Positions 33,667-43,027 are shown, counted from the first letter of the stretch. The stretch: 64,000 nucleotides of DNA from Nocardia amamiensis (GCF_015477605.1 NZ_JADLQX010000012.1:155606-219605); one strand, 5' to 3'. The notes: generated by a model from the sequence alone, not told the origin. Translations and numbers: made by a program.

Positions 33667-34116
33667 TCACGACACTGCCGTCCACCGCACCTTGCGATCG
33701 CCGCTGCGCAGGGACGAGATCCGTACCCTCAGTTGTTGAGCCGCTGCGGGCTTGTCAGATGCCAGCCGGATATACGCGCCAACAAAGTTCAGCTCGGCGA
33801 TATCACGGAGAAGATGCCAATGCGGCCAAGTCATAAGGTCGTATCCGTAGGCGTCGAGGAACCGGCGCCGGACGTTCTTCGGCTCGTGAAAATGATCTGG
33901 TAGGCCACTGACGAGATCCAGTTCCCATGGACCGATGCAGCACTGGTCCCAGTCGATCAGGACGAACCCGTGGTCGGTGTGGACGGTGTTCTCGGAGTGG
34001 GCGTCGGCATGGATGAGGCCGCATCCGAAGGGGAATTCGGCGGCGTGATAGGCGTCGACCAGTTCGTCGGCACGCTTGGCGATCCATAGATGGTCATCGA
34101 CGTTGAGCGTACTCAT
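33667..34116 (-). pseudogene. phosphotransferase (APH family) C-terminal fragment
   Basis: 149 aa from ATG 34116. The segment holds the catalytic loop LIHADAHSENTV (HxDxxxxN) and the metal-binding FVLIDWD of aminoglycoside/choline phosphotransferase-type kinases, then a normal C-terminal helical lobe. The whole N-terminal lobe with the ATP-binding strands and Lys is missing: homology begins about 25 residues before the HAD motif, where the sequence switches to the opposite-strand HEPN fragment. Therefore a remnant. Confidence 0.75.
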
Positions 34117-34447
34117 CGAAGAAGCCGAGAATCGGTTACGCCGCGCCGCCGACGAACATTTCGACCTCCAGGATCTGAAGGACTCGGTAGCCAACCATCA
34201 GAAATCCCGGATCAAGGACGCGTATCACCTCACCTTCGGCAACTACGTCTACCTCCTGCGAGACGCCGACCGCTGGCACAAGCTCGGCTGGCGACTCGAC
34301 CAGGACCAAGTCGTCGATCTAGTGGAGAGAGTCAAGAATGTGCGCAACGACTTGATGCACTTCGCGACCGATCCATTGTCGGAAGACAAGTTCGCCGCGG
34401 TCACCGGACTTCTGCAATTGCTGCGCACGGCCGAGCCGAACCCGTAA
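34076..34447 (+). pseudogene. HEPN-domain C-terminal fragment
   Basis: 123 codons with the phrases HLTFGNYVYLL, RWHKLGW and VKNVRNDLMHF. RNDLMH matches the Rx4-6H ribonuclease motif of HEPN domains and is set in the context used by Swt1-type and CBS-associated HEPN proteins. The first 12 codons are antisense of the phosphotransferase fragment, so the natural N-terminus is lost. No ribosome-binding site is visible. HEPN proteins are common in toxin-antitoxin and phage-defence systems; here only the C-terminal domain remains. Confidence 0.55.
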
Positions 34448-34577
34448 CGGCCAGCCTCCGCACGCCACCGAAGCGATGCCATCGCCGGATGTCGCGGAAC
34501 TTGAAGTTGGACCATGCGGGGAACAGCGGCGTCTCGTACAGCCCACACCGCTGAAGCCTGCCGACGCGCCAGGCGAT

Positions 34578-36626
34578 TCAACAATCGGAACGGAACGGGA
34601 GGCACAGCGGCAGCAGATCGAATCGAGCCGGAGTTTCGGTGAGGGTCGGGGGTGGTGGGACCACCTCGGTGGTCGGCGAGGGCTCGGTGGTCGACAGGGG
34701 CAATGGGGTCTGCTGTACTGCGTCGCCGTGTGGGGTGGAGCAGGCGGCGGCCAGCAGCCAGATAGTGCCGATGACGAGCGCTATCAAGGCCACGGCCGCG
34801 ATCTGCTGGGGACGATGGCGGATCGGACGCGGTTGGTCGGGCGTGCGGGTGCGTGGAGGCACGGTGATCATTTGGCGGAGATCGGGGATGCGCGGTCGGC
34901 GTTCGACGAGGCGCGGTGGGGTTGGCCGTCGCGGTGGACGCGCTTCGGTCTCCTCGTCGGACAACCATTGCGGTCGGTTCGGCAGAGGTGGCGGTGTGGG
35001 GCGGGGGCGCAATGGCTGGGCGTCGGACTCGATCCACGACGACCACCGGTCCGTGAAAGGTGACGACAATGGGGTTGCTGATTGCGCTGTGAAATCCGGC
35101 GTCGCGTCCGACGGCGGGGGTTCCGGTGTTACTGGTCCCGATGCAAAGGGCTCCGGCGCATAGGGGTCCGATTCGGCGCGTTGAGTCTGTGCGTACCTAC
35201 GGGCGAGCAGGCCGTCGAAGTGATGTGGTCTCGATATCGGCTCTGCCTCATCGTCTTCCGGTTCGTCCAGGGTATCGAACGACTGCCTATCTGCGATCGA
35301 CGGCGAGTACTGCGTGTGTTGGCGGTCTTGCAGACCGGGATCGCCTGCCGCATCTGACGCCACAAGTCTCGAAGTGTCGGCCCGCGCTCGCATGTGTGTT
35401 GCGGTGAGCTGCGATGTTGGCAGGTCCGACGCGACCGCCGCCTCGTTTCCCAGGTCGTCTCTCGCCGATTGCATCGCGCCGGATGCATTGAGTGCCGGTG
35501 CTATTGGCACCGTGTCCAGCTGGTCGAGTATGGAATGTGACGACGGCGCGTCCACATCAGTAGCCACGCTGACCGCGTCCGAGTCCTCCACAGAAGACGT
35601 GCCCCCGACCGCTGCTGGCACCACGTCCGGCCGGTCGAGCGTGGAATGCGACGACGGCACGTCCACATCAGTAACCACGCCGACCGCGTCCGAGTCCTCC
35701 ACAGAAGACGTGCCCCCGACCGCTGTCGGCACCACGTCCGGCCGGTCGAGCGTGGAATGCGACGACGGCACGTCCACATCAGTAACCACGCCGACCGCGT
35801 CCGAGTCCTCCACAGAAGACGTGCCCCCGACCGCTGTCGGCACCACGTCCGGCTGGTCGAGTGCGGAATGCGACGACCGCGCGTCCGCATCAGTAGGCGC
35901 ACCTACCGCGTCCGAATTGCCCGCGGACGGCAGCCCCTCGACCGCCGCTGCGTCTTCGAGCACCACCGCACCCGTCTCACCGGGCAGCGTCCGCTCCAGC
36001 GGAAAACCGTCCGCCACAAGCTCTTCGATACTGACCTGATCGGCAAGGTTCAAATCGCCGAGCAGGGCATGCACGCGTTCGGCGGTCCAGATGAGCTTCC
36101 GGCTCGCCGTGCGATGGAACCACGCACGCAGCTCGACAGGAGTGTTCCCGAGCACCACACCGCAACCCTTGCGCCGCGATTCGATGTTCAGCGTGACGGT
36201 CGATTCCCGGGGCGGCACCACGACGATCAGGCCGTCCACGTACGCCTCGGAGTGGTGCTTGCGCACCAGTTCCTTCAGGTTGAAGACATTGTTGGTGACC
36301 TGGTCGAACGGGCTGCTGTCGTGGTCGCGGACGTGGACCGGGTCGCCCTCGAATCCGGACAGCCGCCAGCGGCCGTTGGCCTGGACCGAGAGCACGCCGG
36401 TCATGGCGTCCGGCACGGTGCCTTTCACCTCGATCACGACCGCGGCCCTGGGCGTGATCACGACCAGATCAGCTTCCTGTGCTTCGCCGGTGCGACAGCG
36501 GATGGGTAAGTAGCAGCCCGAGATGGCCAGTCCGACAATGACGTACTGTCCGGTCCAGCTCCGCATCCAGTCGAGCACGCGTTGCTCGGATCGCGGTGCC
36601 GTCGTTCGTTCGTTGATGACCAGCAT
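34578..36626 (-). CDS. NERD-domain protein with tandem repeats and a C-terminal membrane helix
   Basis: 682 aa from ATG 36626 (GGAGGT upstream, 8-nt spacing). Residues 1-210 are a NERD (nuclease-related) domain: EQRVLDWM helix, a strand followed by EADLVVITPRAAVVIEVKGT, giving the D...ExK core of the PD-(D/E)XK fold. Residues about 240-370 are 37-aa tandem repeats rich in Ser/Asp/Val (TAVGGTSSVEDSDAVG). A Pro/Arg-rich stretch follows, then a single TM helix (AAVALIALVIGTIWLLAA) near residue 635 and a short extracytoplasmic Thr/Pro tail. NERD proteins are linked to DNA processing and plasmid or phage contexts. Function here is unknown. Confidence 0.8.
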   Translation of the reverse strand: MLVINERTTAPRSEQRVLDWMRSWTGQYVIVGLAISGCYLPIRCRTGEAQEADLVVITPRAAVVIEVKGTVPDAMTGVLSVQANGRWRLSGFEGDPVHVRDHDSSPFDQVTNNVFNLKELVRKHHSEAYVDGLIVVVPPRESTVTLNIESRRKGCGVVLGNTPVELRAWFHRTASRKLIWTAERVHALLGDLNLADQVSIEELVADGFPLERTLPGETGAVVLEDAAAVEGLPSAGNSDAVGAPTDADARSSHSALDQPDVVPTAVGGTSSVEDSDAVGVVTDVDVPSSHSTLDRPDVVPTAVGGTSSVEDSDAVGVVTDVDVPSSHSTLDRPDVVPAAVGGTSSVEDSDAVSVATDVDAPSSHSILDQLDTVPIAPALNASGAMQSARDDLGNEAAVASDLPTSQLTATHMRARADTSRLVASDAAGDPGLQDRQHTQYSPSIADRQSFDTLDEPEDDEAEPISRPHHFDGLLARRYAQTQRAESDPYAPEPFASGPVTPEPPPSDATPDFTAQSATPLSSPFTDRWSSWIESDAQPLRPRPTPPPLPNRPQWLSDEETEARPPRRPTPPRLVERRPRIPDLRQMITVPPRTRTPDQPRPIRHRPQQIAAVALIALVIGTIWLLAAACSTPHGDAVQQTPLPLSTTEPSPTTEVVPPPPTLTETPARFDLLPLCLPFRSDC
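35515..35940 (-). repeat. 111-nt in-frame tandem repeats in the NERD gene
   Basis: Exact 111-nt spacing is seen at 35580, 35691 and 35802, with the two central units almost identical and edge units diverged. Each codes 37 residues. Confidence 0.88.
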
Positions 36627-36740
36627 CGGCGGCCACCTCCATCGCGTCGCACACAATCGGCCAACCAACGGTATTCGCCGACACGCTCAGAAAGAAAATC
36701 GAAAGGCACTGCAAGAGCACGGCATTGGCGGTAGAAGGGC

Positions 36741-37082
36741 ATGTTCTGTCGGGCGTGTGGGCAGCGGCACACCAAGGCACCCGCCCGGATAGATCACGGG
36801 CTGGGCGATGCATCTCGCCCGCAGCCGGCACTCGAGTCCTTGGTGGCCGTGCTCGCCGCGGTCCGACCGGCCGTCCCGCTGGCGGCGGTGAACCTCAGAA
36901 CTCTGGCGGATCAAAGCTTGGCGCGGGCATGCGCGGATATGCAGCGCACGCATAGCACGGGATGCGGGTCGCTGGACGAGATCGATACATTGCGCGCGAA
37001 CATCGAACTGGGAAGTATCTGGCCAGAAGCGTTCAGCGATGTCCACGTCTCCATCGCGGCGGAGCGATCGAACTCGCCGCCG
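36741..37082 (+). pseudogene. degenerate zinc-ribbon-starting reading frame, possible integrase remnant
   Basis: After AGAAGGGC, the frame from ATG 36741 opens with MFCRACGQRHTKAPARIDHG and continues with an Ala/Leu-rich helical segment (ESLVAVLAAVRPAVPLAAV, then SLARACADMQ and SLDEIDTLRA). This resembles the N-terminal segment of some actinobacterial integrases and DNA-binding proteins, where a Cys-rich head precedes a helical domain. The second half of the Cys ribbon is not intact and the frame runs into the antisense of the TetR gene. The rest of 36627-37114 holds nothing else I recognise. Confidence 0.3.
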
Positions 37083-37114
37083 ACCCCGTCGAGAAGGCCC
37101 CTCTCTGGGGTTCC

Positions 37115-37747
37115 TCAGCTGCGCAACGCATCCGCCAAGGCCGGGTCAACGGAAGACGCTATGGCGATCAGGGATTCGACCAGCAGGTCGATGTGCTGCT
37201 CCCGGGAAATCGGTTCCGTCCGCAGCCAAGTGAGGGTGGTTTCCTCGACAAACGCGATCCACCCGCGCATGGCGAGCATCAGTCGCGGGTGGTCGGCGTC
37301 TGAGATCGGGACCGGGACTTCGGCGAGGATGATGCCGACTATGGCGTCGCGGGTCAGGTCGACCAGGGCTGCCAGGTCGGGGCTGACGCTGGTGGGGCCG
37401 CGCAGCAACGCCAGGTATGCGGTGCGGTTCTCGCTGACGTAGTCGATGTAGCGCTCCATCGAGTCATGCAGCATCGCGGAAACGCCCAGCGTGCGATCGG
37501 GGGCGACGCGCTCGAGCAGTTCGGCGTTGGCGTGGCGCACGATCGCCAGCAGGAAGTCGTGCTTGGTCGGGAAGTAGTGGAACAGCAGGCCGCGGGAGAT
37601 ACCGGCCCGCGCGGCGATCTCGCTGATGGAGATGTCCTCGATGGCGCGTTCGCCGAGCATCTTCACACCCAGGGTGAGCAATTGCTCGCGCCGTTCGTCC
37701 GGGCTGAGCCGGGTGCGCTTGGCGGTCTCGTCTCGGCTTATGGTCAC
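37115..37747 (-). CDS. TetR/AcrR family repressor of the mymA-like operon
   Basis: 210 aa. The start is GTG 37747, which has a TAGGAT box ending 7 nt upstream (leaderless); an ATG three codons earlier overlaps that box. The N-terminal HTH is intact: DISISEIAARAGISRGLLFHYFPTK, classical TetR helices 2-3 with the terminal Tyr-Phe. The C-terminal domain is a generic ligand pocket. The gene is divergent from the monooxygenase operon, and two overlapping inverted repeats at 37771-37800 lie between the two. It most likely represses both its own promoter and the operon and is released by a lipid or ketone-like ligand. Confidence 0.9.
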   Translation of the reverse strand: MTISRDETAKRTRLSPDERREQLLTLGVKMLGERAIEDISISEIAARAGISRGLLFHYFPTKHDFLLAIVRHANAELLERVAPDRTLGVSAMLHDSMERYIDYVSENRTAYLALLRGPTSVSPDLAALVDLTRDAIVGIILAEVPVPISDADHPRLMLAMRGWIAFVEETTLTWLRTEPISREQHIDLLVESLIAIASSVDPALADALRS

Positions 37748-37770
37748 ACCGATCATCCTACTGAACGATG

Positions 37771-37800
37771 GTCAATACTCTATTGACTCGCGCTCAATAG
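37771..37800. promoter_or_regulatory. overlapping TetR operators
   Basis: GTCAATACTCTATTGAC (37771-37787) is a perfect 7-3-7 inverted repeat. A second perfect repeat, CTATTGA (37780-37786) with TCAATAG (37794-37800), overlaps it. The -35 TTGACT of the monooxygenase promoter (37783-37788) lies inside both. Confidence 0.85.
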
Positions 37801-37818
37801 CACCGTAGTCTGGATTAC
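37783..37818 (+). promoter_or_regulatory. promoter of the mymA-like operon (leaderless)
   Basis: TTGACT (37783-37788), 17-nt spacer, TAGTCT (37806-37811), then 7 nt to the ATG at 37819. Confidence 0.85.
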
Positions 37819-39348
37819 ATGAGTCGCAAGGTCACAGACAAAGCTGTCGCCGACCGGCCCACGCGCCACGCTAGGACGATCATCATCGGCAGCGGGTTCT
37901 CGGGTCTGGGTCTGGCCATCCGGCTGACCCAAGAGGGTCGTAACGATTTCCTCGTGTTGGAGCGCGGCAGCGATGTCGGCGGTACTTGGCGGGATAACAC
38001 CTACCCCGGCGCGGCCTGCGACGTCCCCTCGCACCTGTACTCGTACTCGTTCGCGCTGAATCCGAACTGGTCGCGGTCGTACTCCCGCCAGCGGGAGATC
38101 CAGGAGTACATCGTGGGCGTCTCCAGGCGCTACGACGTGCGCGACAAGCACATCTTCGATTGCGACGTGACCAGCGCCCGCTGGAACGACGACACCGCGC
38201 TCTGGGAGATCGAGTCGACCAAGGGCAAGTTCACCGCGAACACCGTGGTCTCGGCGGTCGGTGCGCTCTGCGAACCCGCGCTGCCGGACATCAAAGGCAT
38301 CAGCCAGTTCGAAGGCGAAGTCTTCCACTCCGCACGGTGGAACCACGACGTCGACCTCACCGGCAAGCGGGTCGCCATCATCGGCACCGGCGCGTCGGCC
38401 ATCCAGATCGTGCCCGCGATCGCTCCGAAAGTCGGCCGCCTGGACGTCTACCAGCGCACCGCACCGTGGCTGCTGCCGCGCTTCGACCGTCCCTACACCA
38501 AGGCCGAGCGGTTCGCCTTCAAGCACGTGCCGGGTTTCCAGCGGCTGTCCCGCGCGGCCATCTACGCCTCCCGCGAGACCCAGGTGGTCGGCCTGGCCAA
38601 GGCTCCCGCGCTGATGCAGCTGTTCGAGATGATCGCGAAAGCGAAGTTGCGCTATGAGATTCGCGATCCGCGGCTGCGCGCCAAGGTCACCCCGAACTTC
38701 CGGATCGGCTGCAAGCGCATGCTGATCTCCAACGACTACTACCCGGCGCTGTCGCGCCCCAACGTCGACGTGATCACCGACGGCATCGCCGAGGTGCGCC
38801 GCAACTCGATCGTCACCAAGGACGGCACCGAGCGCGAGGTCGACGCGCTGATCGTCGCGACCGGCTTCCACGTCACCGACTCGCCGACCTACGAGACGAT
38901 CGCGGGCCGCGATGGCCGCACGCTGTCGGAAGTGTTCGACGAGATCGGCCAGCAGGGCTACAAGGGCGCCTCGGTCGCCAACTTCCCCAATATGTTCTTC
39001 CTGCTCGGCCCGAACGTCGGCCTCGGGCACACCTCGATGGTGTACATGATCGAATCGCAGATCAACTACATCGCCGACGCGCTGGCCACCATCGATCGCC
39101 TGGACCTGCGTACCGTGGAAGTGCGCCGCGACGTCCAGGATGCCTACAACGCCGACCTGCAGGCCAAGCTCGCCGGCAGCGTCTGGCTGACCGGCGGGTG
39201 CTCGAGCTGGTACCTGGACAAGCACGGCAACAACACCACGTTGTGGCCGGACTTCACCTTCGAATTCCGTCGGCAGACCAGGACATTCGACGTATCGGCG
39301 TACGACATCTCCATTTCTCGATCCGATCTGAAAGCAGTGGCACGGTGA
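37819..39348 (+). CDS. flavin-dependent Baeyer-Villiger monooxygenase (MymA/EthA-like)
   Basis: 509 aa. FAD Rossmann motif GSGFSGLG near residues 19-26, NADPH motif GTGASA, and the BVMO fingerprint FEGEVFHSARW (FxGxxxHxxxW, residues 164-174) are all present. BVMOs insert oxygen next to a ketone using FAD and NADPH; MymA/EthA relatives act on long-chain ketones and activate thioamide prodrugs. First gene of an operon with an SDR, a lipase and an acyl-CoA synthetase, which matches the core of the M. tuberculosis mymA locus for envelope-lipid modification. The stop overlaps the SDR start (GTGA). Confidence 0.93.
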   Translation: MSRKVTDKAVADRPTRHARTIIIGSGFSGLGLAIRLTQEGRNDFLVLERGSDVGGTWRDNTYPGAACDVPSHLYSYSFALNPNWSRSYSRQREIQEYIVGVSRRYDVRDKHIFDCDVTSARWNDDTALWEIESTKGKFTANTVVSAVGALCEPALPDIKGISQFEGEVFHSARWNHDVDLTGKRVAIIGTGASAIQIVPAIAPKVGRLDVYQRTAPWLLPRFDRPYTKAERFAFKHVPGFQRLSRAAIYASRETQVVGLAKAPALMQLFEMIAKAKLRYEIRDPRLRAKVTPNFRIGCKRMLISNDYYPALSRPNVDVITDGIAEVRRNSIVTKDGTEREVDALIVATGFHVTDSPTYETIAGRDGRTLSEVFDEIGQQGYKGASVANFPNMFFLLGPNVGLGHTSMVYMIESQINYIADALATIDRLDLRTVEVRRDVQDAYNADLQAKLAGSVWLTGGCSSWYLDKHGNNTTLWPDFTFEFRRQTRTFDVSAYDISISRSDLKAVAR

Positions 39349-40175
39349 GCAAGGACGCTTACTTCAAGAACAAGGTGTGTGTGATCACGGGGGCGGGCTC
39401 CGGGATCGGCCGCGCATTGGCCGAGAATCTGGCCCGGCGCGGCGCCAAACTGGCGCTGTCCGATATCGACGTCGAAGGGCTGGCCGAGACCGTGCGCCGC
39501 TGTGAACAGCTGGGCGCCGAGGTCAAGTCCGACCGGCTGAACGTGGTGGAACGCGAGGCGGTGCTGCTTTACGCCGACGCGGTCAAGGCGCACTTCGGCA
39601 CGGTGCACCAGGTCTACAACAACGCGGGCATCGCCCACCACGGCGAGGTGATCCGCTCGGAGTTCAAGGACTTCGAGCGCGTCATGGACGTCGATTTCTG
39701 GGGCGTGGTCAACGGAACCAAGGCGTTCCTGCCGATGGTCATCGAGTCCGGCGACGGTCACATCGTCAACGTGTCCAGCCTGTTCGGCCTGATCGCGATC
39801 CCCGGCCAGAGCGCATACAACGCGGCGAAGTTCGCGGTGCGCGGCTTCACCGAGTCGCTGCGCCAGGAGATGCTGGTCGCGCGGCATCCGGTCAAGGTCA
39901 CCTGTGTGCATCCCGGCGGCATCAAGACCGCCGTGGCGCGTAACGCCACCTATGCCGAGGGCATCGACAGCAAGTCGGCCGCGTCGATGTTCGACAAGAA
40001 GCTGGCCATCCACACCGCCGAGATGGCCGCGCAGACCATCACCGAAGGCGTGCGCAAGGGCCACGGCCGCGTGCTGATCGGCTGGGAGGCCAAGCTGCTG
40101 GACCTGTTCGTCCGGGTGACCGCGTCGGGCTACCAGCGCATCGCGGCCAACGTCGAACGCCGCTTCCTGCCCTGA
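39345..40175 (+). CDS. short-chain dehydrogenase/reductase of the mymA-like operon
   Basis: 276 aa from GTG 39345, overlapping the monooxygenase stop. Classical SDR: cofactor motif TGAGSGIG (about residues 15-22), NNAG, catalytic Ser in VNVSSLFG, and YNAAKFA (Tyr-x-x-x-Lys). Asp at the end of strand 2 (LSDIDV) favours NAD(H). Probably interconverts the alcohol or ketone used by the neighbouring monooxygenase. C-terminal helices are as in the mycobacterial Rv3085-type enzymes. Confidence 0.92.
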   Translation: MSKDAYFKNKVCVITGAGSGIGRALAENLARRGAKLALSDIDVEGLAETVRRCEQLGAEVKSDRLNVVEREAVLLYADAVKAHFGTVHQVYNNAGIAHHGEVIRSEFKDFERVMDVDFWGVVNGTKAFLPMVIESGDGHIVNVSSLFGLIAIPGQSAYNAAKFAVRGFTESLRQEMLVARHPVKVTCVHPGGIKTAVARNATYAEGIDSKSAASMFDKKLAIHTAEMAAQTITEGVRKGHGRVLIGWEAKLLDLFVRVTASGYQRIAANVERRFLP

Positions 40176-40195
40176 TCCGGATTCGAGGAACAATC

Positions 40196-41113
40196 GTGCG
40201 GGACATCAATCTTCCGCTGCCCGTCGCGCGGGCGCTGCTGAATCCCATCTTCCGGGTCACGCTCAACAAACGGCTGCCGTTTCCGGTGCAGCGCAGGCTG
40301 CTCGACATAGGTTCGCGGGCGCAGTTGATGCCCGCGGGCAGCATCGTGCAACGGCTCCGCCTGGGTGGCAGGCCCGCCGAGCGGATCAGCTTCGCGGACA
40401 CCTCCGACCACGGTGCCGTCCTCTACTTGCACGGCGGCGGATACGCGGTCGGCTCCATGGCGACGCATCGCTCGCTGGCGGCCCGGCTGGCACGCGACAC
40501 CGGCTGCGCGGCCTACGTTCTGGACTACCGCCTGGCGCCGGAACATCCGTACCCGGCGGGCCTGGACGACGCCGAGGCCGCGTTTCTGGAGCTGATGGCG
40601 AGCGCGGGCTACCACGCGGGCCAGATCGCGATCTCCGGTGATTCCGCGGGCGGCGGTCTCTCGCTGGCGCTCGCACAACGCCTGATCGCGCGGCACGGCT
40701 GCACTCCGGCCGCGCTCGGCTTGATCGCGCCGTGGTCGGATCCTAATCAGATCCCGGATCGCGAGCGCGACTTGGTGATCAGCAAGCCCTGGTCGCGCGC
40801 CTGCGCGGCCGCGTATCTCGGCGACGGCGACCCGGCCGACCCCGGATACGCGCCGCTGACCGGCGAGCTGCGCGGTCTGCCGCCGACCTATGTCCAGGTC
40901 GACGTCAGCGAGCTGCTGCACAGGCAATGCGTGGATCTGGTCGCCGCGCTGCGTACGGCGGGCGTGCACGTCGAGTTCACCGAGAGCAAGGGCTTGTGGC
41001 ACGTCGCACAGCTGCAGGCCGCGCTTGCGGCGCCCGCGGCGGCCGCGTTGGGCGAACTCGCCGGATTCCTGCGCGAAGCCATTCAACCGGCGGACCTGCG
41101 CGAACTAGGATGA
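40196..41113 (+). CDS. HSL-family alpha/beta hydrolase (LipR-like)
   Basis: 305 aa from GTG 40196 (GAGGAA 5 nt upstream). The oxyanion motif YLHGGGY and nucleophile elbow GDSAGG mark the hormone-sensitive lipase family. The acid is in VDVSE and the His near WHVAQLQ. It would hydrolyse ester products made by the Baeyer-Villiger enzyme, consistent with its position third in the operon; the homologue in the mymA locus is LipR. Confidence 0.9.
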   Translation: MRDINLPLPVARALLNPIFRVTLNKRLPFPVQRRLLDIGSRAQLMPAGSIVQRLRLGGRPAERISFADTSDHGAVLYLHGGGYAVGSMATHRSLAARLARDTGCAAYVLDYRLAPEHPYPAGLDDAEAAFLELMASAGYHAGQIAISGDSAGGGLSLALAQRLIARHGCTPAALGLIAPWSDPNQIPDRERDLVISKPWSRACAAAYLGDGDPADPGYAPLTGELRGLPPTYVQVDVSELLHRQCVDLVAALRTAGVHVEFTESKGLWHVAQLQAALAAPAAAALGELAGFLREAIQPADLRELG

Positions 41114-41233
41114 GCAGCGGAGCGGGGTCCGTACCGGGCGGTAATGTGCGGAACCCATTTCGGTGGTCGACCTCACGGCCCTGGCACAGGTGTCGTAGAT
41201 TACTGGCGAGTAAACCCACGTGGAAGGGCACTG

Positions 41234-43027
41234 ATGCGAGAGTTCGAAGTCCCGGCTTCCTACACCATCCCGGATGACGCGAACAATTCCGACAACGTCT
41301 TCCGCCATGCCGAGCAGACGCCGAACGCGGTGCTGTTCAACGTCCCGAACGGCAGTGGCGGCTGGCGGGACGTCACGGCCGCGGAATTCGCGACGACCGT
41401 GACCGGCGTGGCGAAAGGCCTGATCGCCTCGGGCATCGACTTCGGCGATCGCGTCGCCATCATGGCCCCCACCCGGTATGAATGGGCCGTCCTCGATTTC
41501 GCGATCTGGGCCGCGGGCGGCTGCACCGTCGCGATCTACGACAGCTCCGCCGCCGAGCAGGCCAAGTGGATCCTGCAGGACTCGGCCACCAAACTGCTGA
41601 TCGTGGACAGCGACAAGCACCGGAAGGTGATCGAGGAGATCGAGGCCGGTTCGCTGCCGGATCTGCGCGAGACCCTGCAGATCGACAAGGGCGCGCTGGA
41701 CGAGCTGATCACCCGCGGCGCCGGCCTGGAGGACCAAGCCGTGCACGACCGTCGCGCCCAGGTCGGCGCGCAGTCCCCGGCCACCCTGATCTACACCTCG
41801 GGCACCACGGGCCGCCCCAAGGGCGTCATGCTCACCCACGCGAACCTCTACGCGGAGTCCAAGTCCGACCGGATCGCGCTGCACAAGTACGTCACCGAGG
41901 GCAAGAAGACCCTCATGTTCCTGCCGCTGGCGCACGTCTTCGCCCGCGCCGTCGCGCTGGCCGCGTTCGACGCGAAGGTGATCGTCGCGCACACCGCCGA
42001 CTGGTCCACCCTGGTCGAGCAGTTCGGCAGCTACCGGCCGCACTTCATCCTCTCGGTGCCCCGTGTGTTCGAGAAGGTGTTCAACAGCGCCAAGCAGAAG
42101 GCGCACGACGGGGGCAAGGGCAAGATCTTCGACGCCGCCGCGGCCACCGCGATCGCGTGGAGCGAGGCGATCGACAACGGCGGACCGGGCGTGGTGCTCA
42201 AGCTGAAGCACGCGCTGTTCGACAAGCTGGTCTACGCGAAGCTGCGGGCAGCGCTCGGCGGGCAGTGCGAGGCGGCGGTCTCCGGCGGCGGCCCGCTCGG
42301 CGCGCGGCTCGGCCACTTCTTCCGCGGCGTCGGCGTGACCATCTACGAGGGCTACGGCCTCACCGAGACCACCGCCGCGATCTCGGTGAACACCCCGGAA
42401 CAGATCCGGGTCGGCTCGGTCGGACGGCCGATCGAGGGCCACGCCGCCAAGATCGCCGAGGACGGCGAGCTGCTGCTGCGCGGCTCGGTCGTGTTCAGCG
42501 GTTACTGGGGCAACGCCGAGGCCACCGAGGATGCCTTCGAGGACGGCTGGTTCAAGACCGGAGACCTCGGCGCCATCGACGCGGACGGCTTCATCACCAT
42601 CACCGGCCGCAAGAAGGAGATCATCGTCACCGCCGGTGGCAAGAACGTCTCCCCCGCGCTGCTGGAGGACTCGCTGCGGGCGCATCCGCTGATCAGCCAG
42701 GTGATGGTGGTCGGCGACGGCCAGCCGTTCATCGGCGCGCTGATCACGCTGGACCCGGAGACGCTGCCCGGCTGGAAGGACCGCCACGACCTGCCCGCCG
42801 ACACCTCGATCGAGAAGCTCATCGAACACCCGGAGCTGATCGCCGAGGTGGACGCCGCGGTGGCCGAGACCAACAAGAAGGTCTCGCACGCCGAGCAGAT
42901 CAAGAAGATCCGGCTGCTGACCATCGATTGGACCCAGGAGACCGGCGAGCTCACCCCGAAGATGTCGCTCAAGCGCGCGGTCGTGATGAAGCAGCACGCC
43001 GAGGACGTGGCGAAGATCTACCACTGA
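41234..43027 (+). CDS. long-chain fatty-acyl-CoA/AMP synthetase (FadD15-like)
   Basis: 597 aa from ATG 41234 (GGAAGGG 5 nt upstream; the longer frame has no family match). Motifs: IYTSGTTGRPKGVML, the YGLTETT core, GWFKTGD and the catalytic Lys region GRKKEIIVTAGGKNVSP. The N-terminal extension and Trp-rich segments fit the FadD15/FACL class. It activates fatty acids to CoA thioesters. It follows the lipase by 120 nt and ends with a strong terminator, so it is probably the last gene of the operon, possibly with its own promoter. Confidence 0.93.
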   Translation: MREFEVPASYTIPDDANNSDNVFRHAEQTPNAVLFNVPNGSGGWRDVTAAEFATTVTGVAKGLIASGIDFGDRVAIMAPTRYEWAVLDFAIWAAGGCTVAIYDSSAAEQAKWILQDSATKLLIVDSDKHRKVIEEIEAGSLPDLRETLQIDKGALDELITRGAGLEDQAVHDRRAQVGAQSPATLIYTSGTTGRPKGVMLTHANLYAESKSDRIALHKYVTEGKKTLMFLPLAHVFARAVALAAFDAKVIVAHTADWSTLVEQFGSYRPHFILSVPRVFEKVFNSAKQKAHDGGKGKIFDAAAATAIAWSEAIDNGGPGVVLKLKHALFDKLVYAKLRAALGGQCEAAVSGGGPLGARLGHFFRGVGVTIYEGYGLTETTAAISVNTPEQIRVGSVGRPIEGHAAKIAEDGELLLRGSVVFSGYWGNAEATEDAFEDGWFKTGDLGAIDADGFITITGRKKEIIVTAGGKNVSPALLEDSLRAHPLISQVMVVGDGQPFIGALITLDPETLPGWKDRHDLPADTSIEKLIEHPELIAEVDAAVAETNKKVSHAEQIKKIRLLTIDWTQETGELTPKMSLKRAVVMKQHAEDVAKIYH

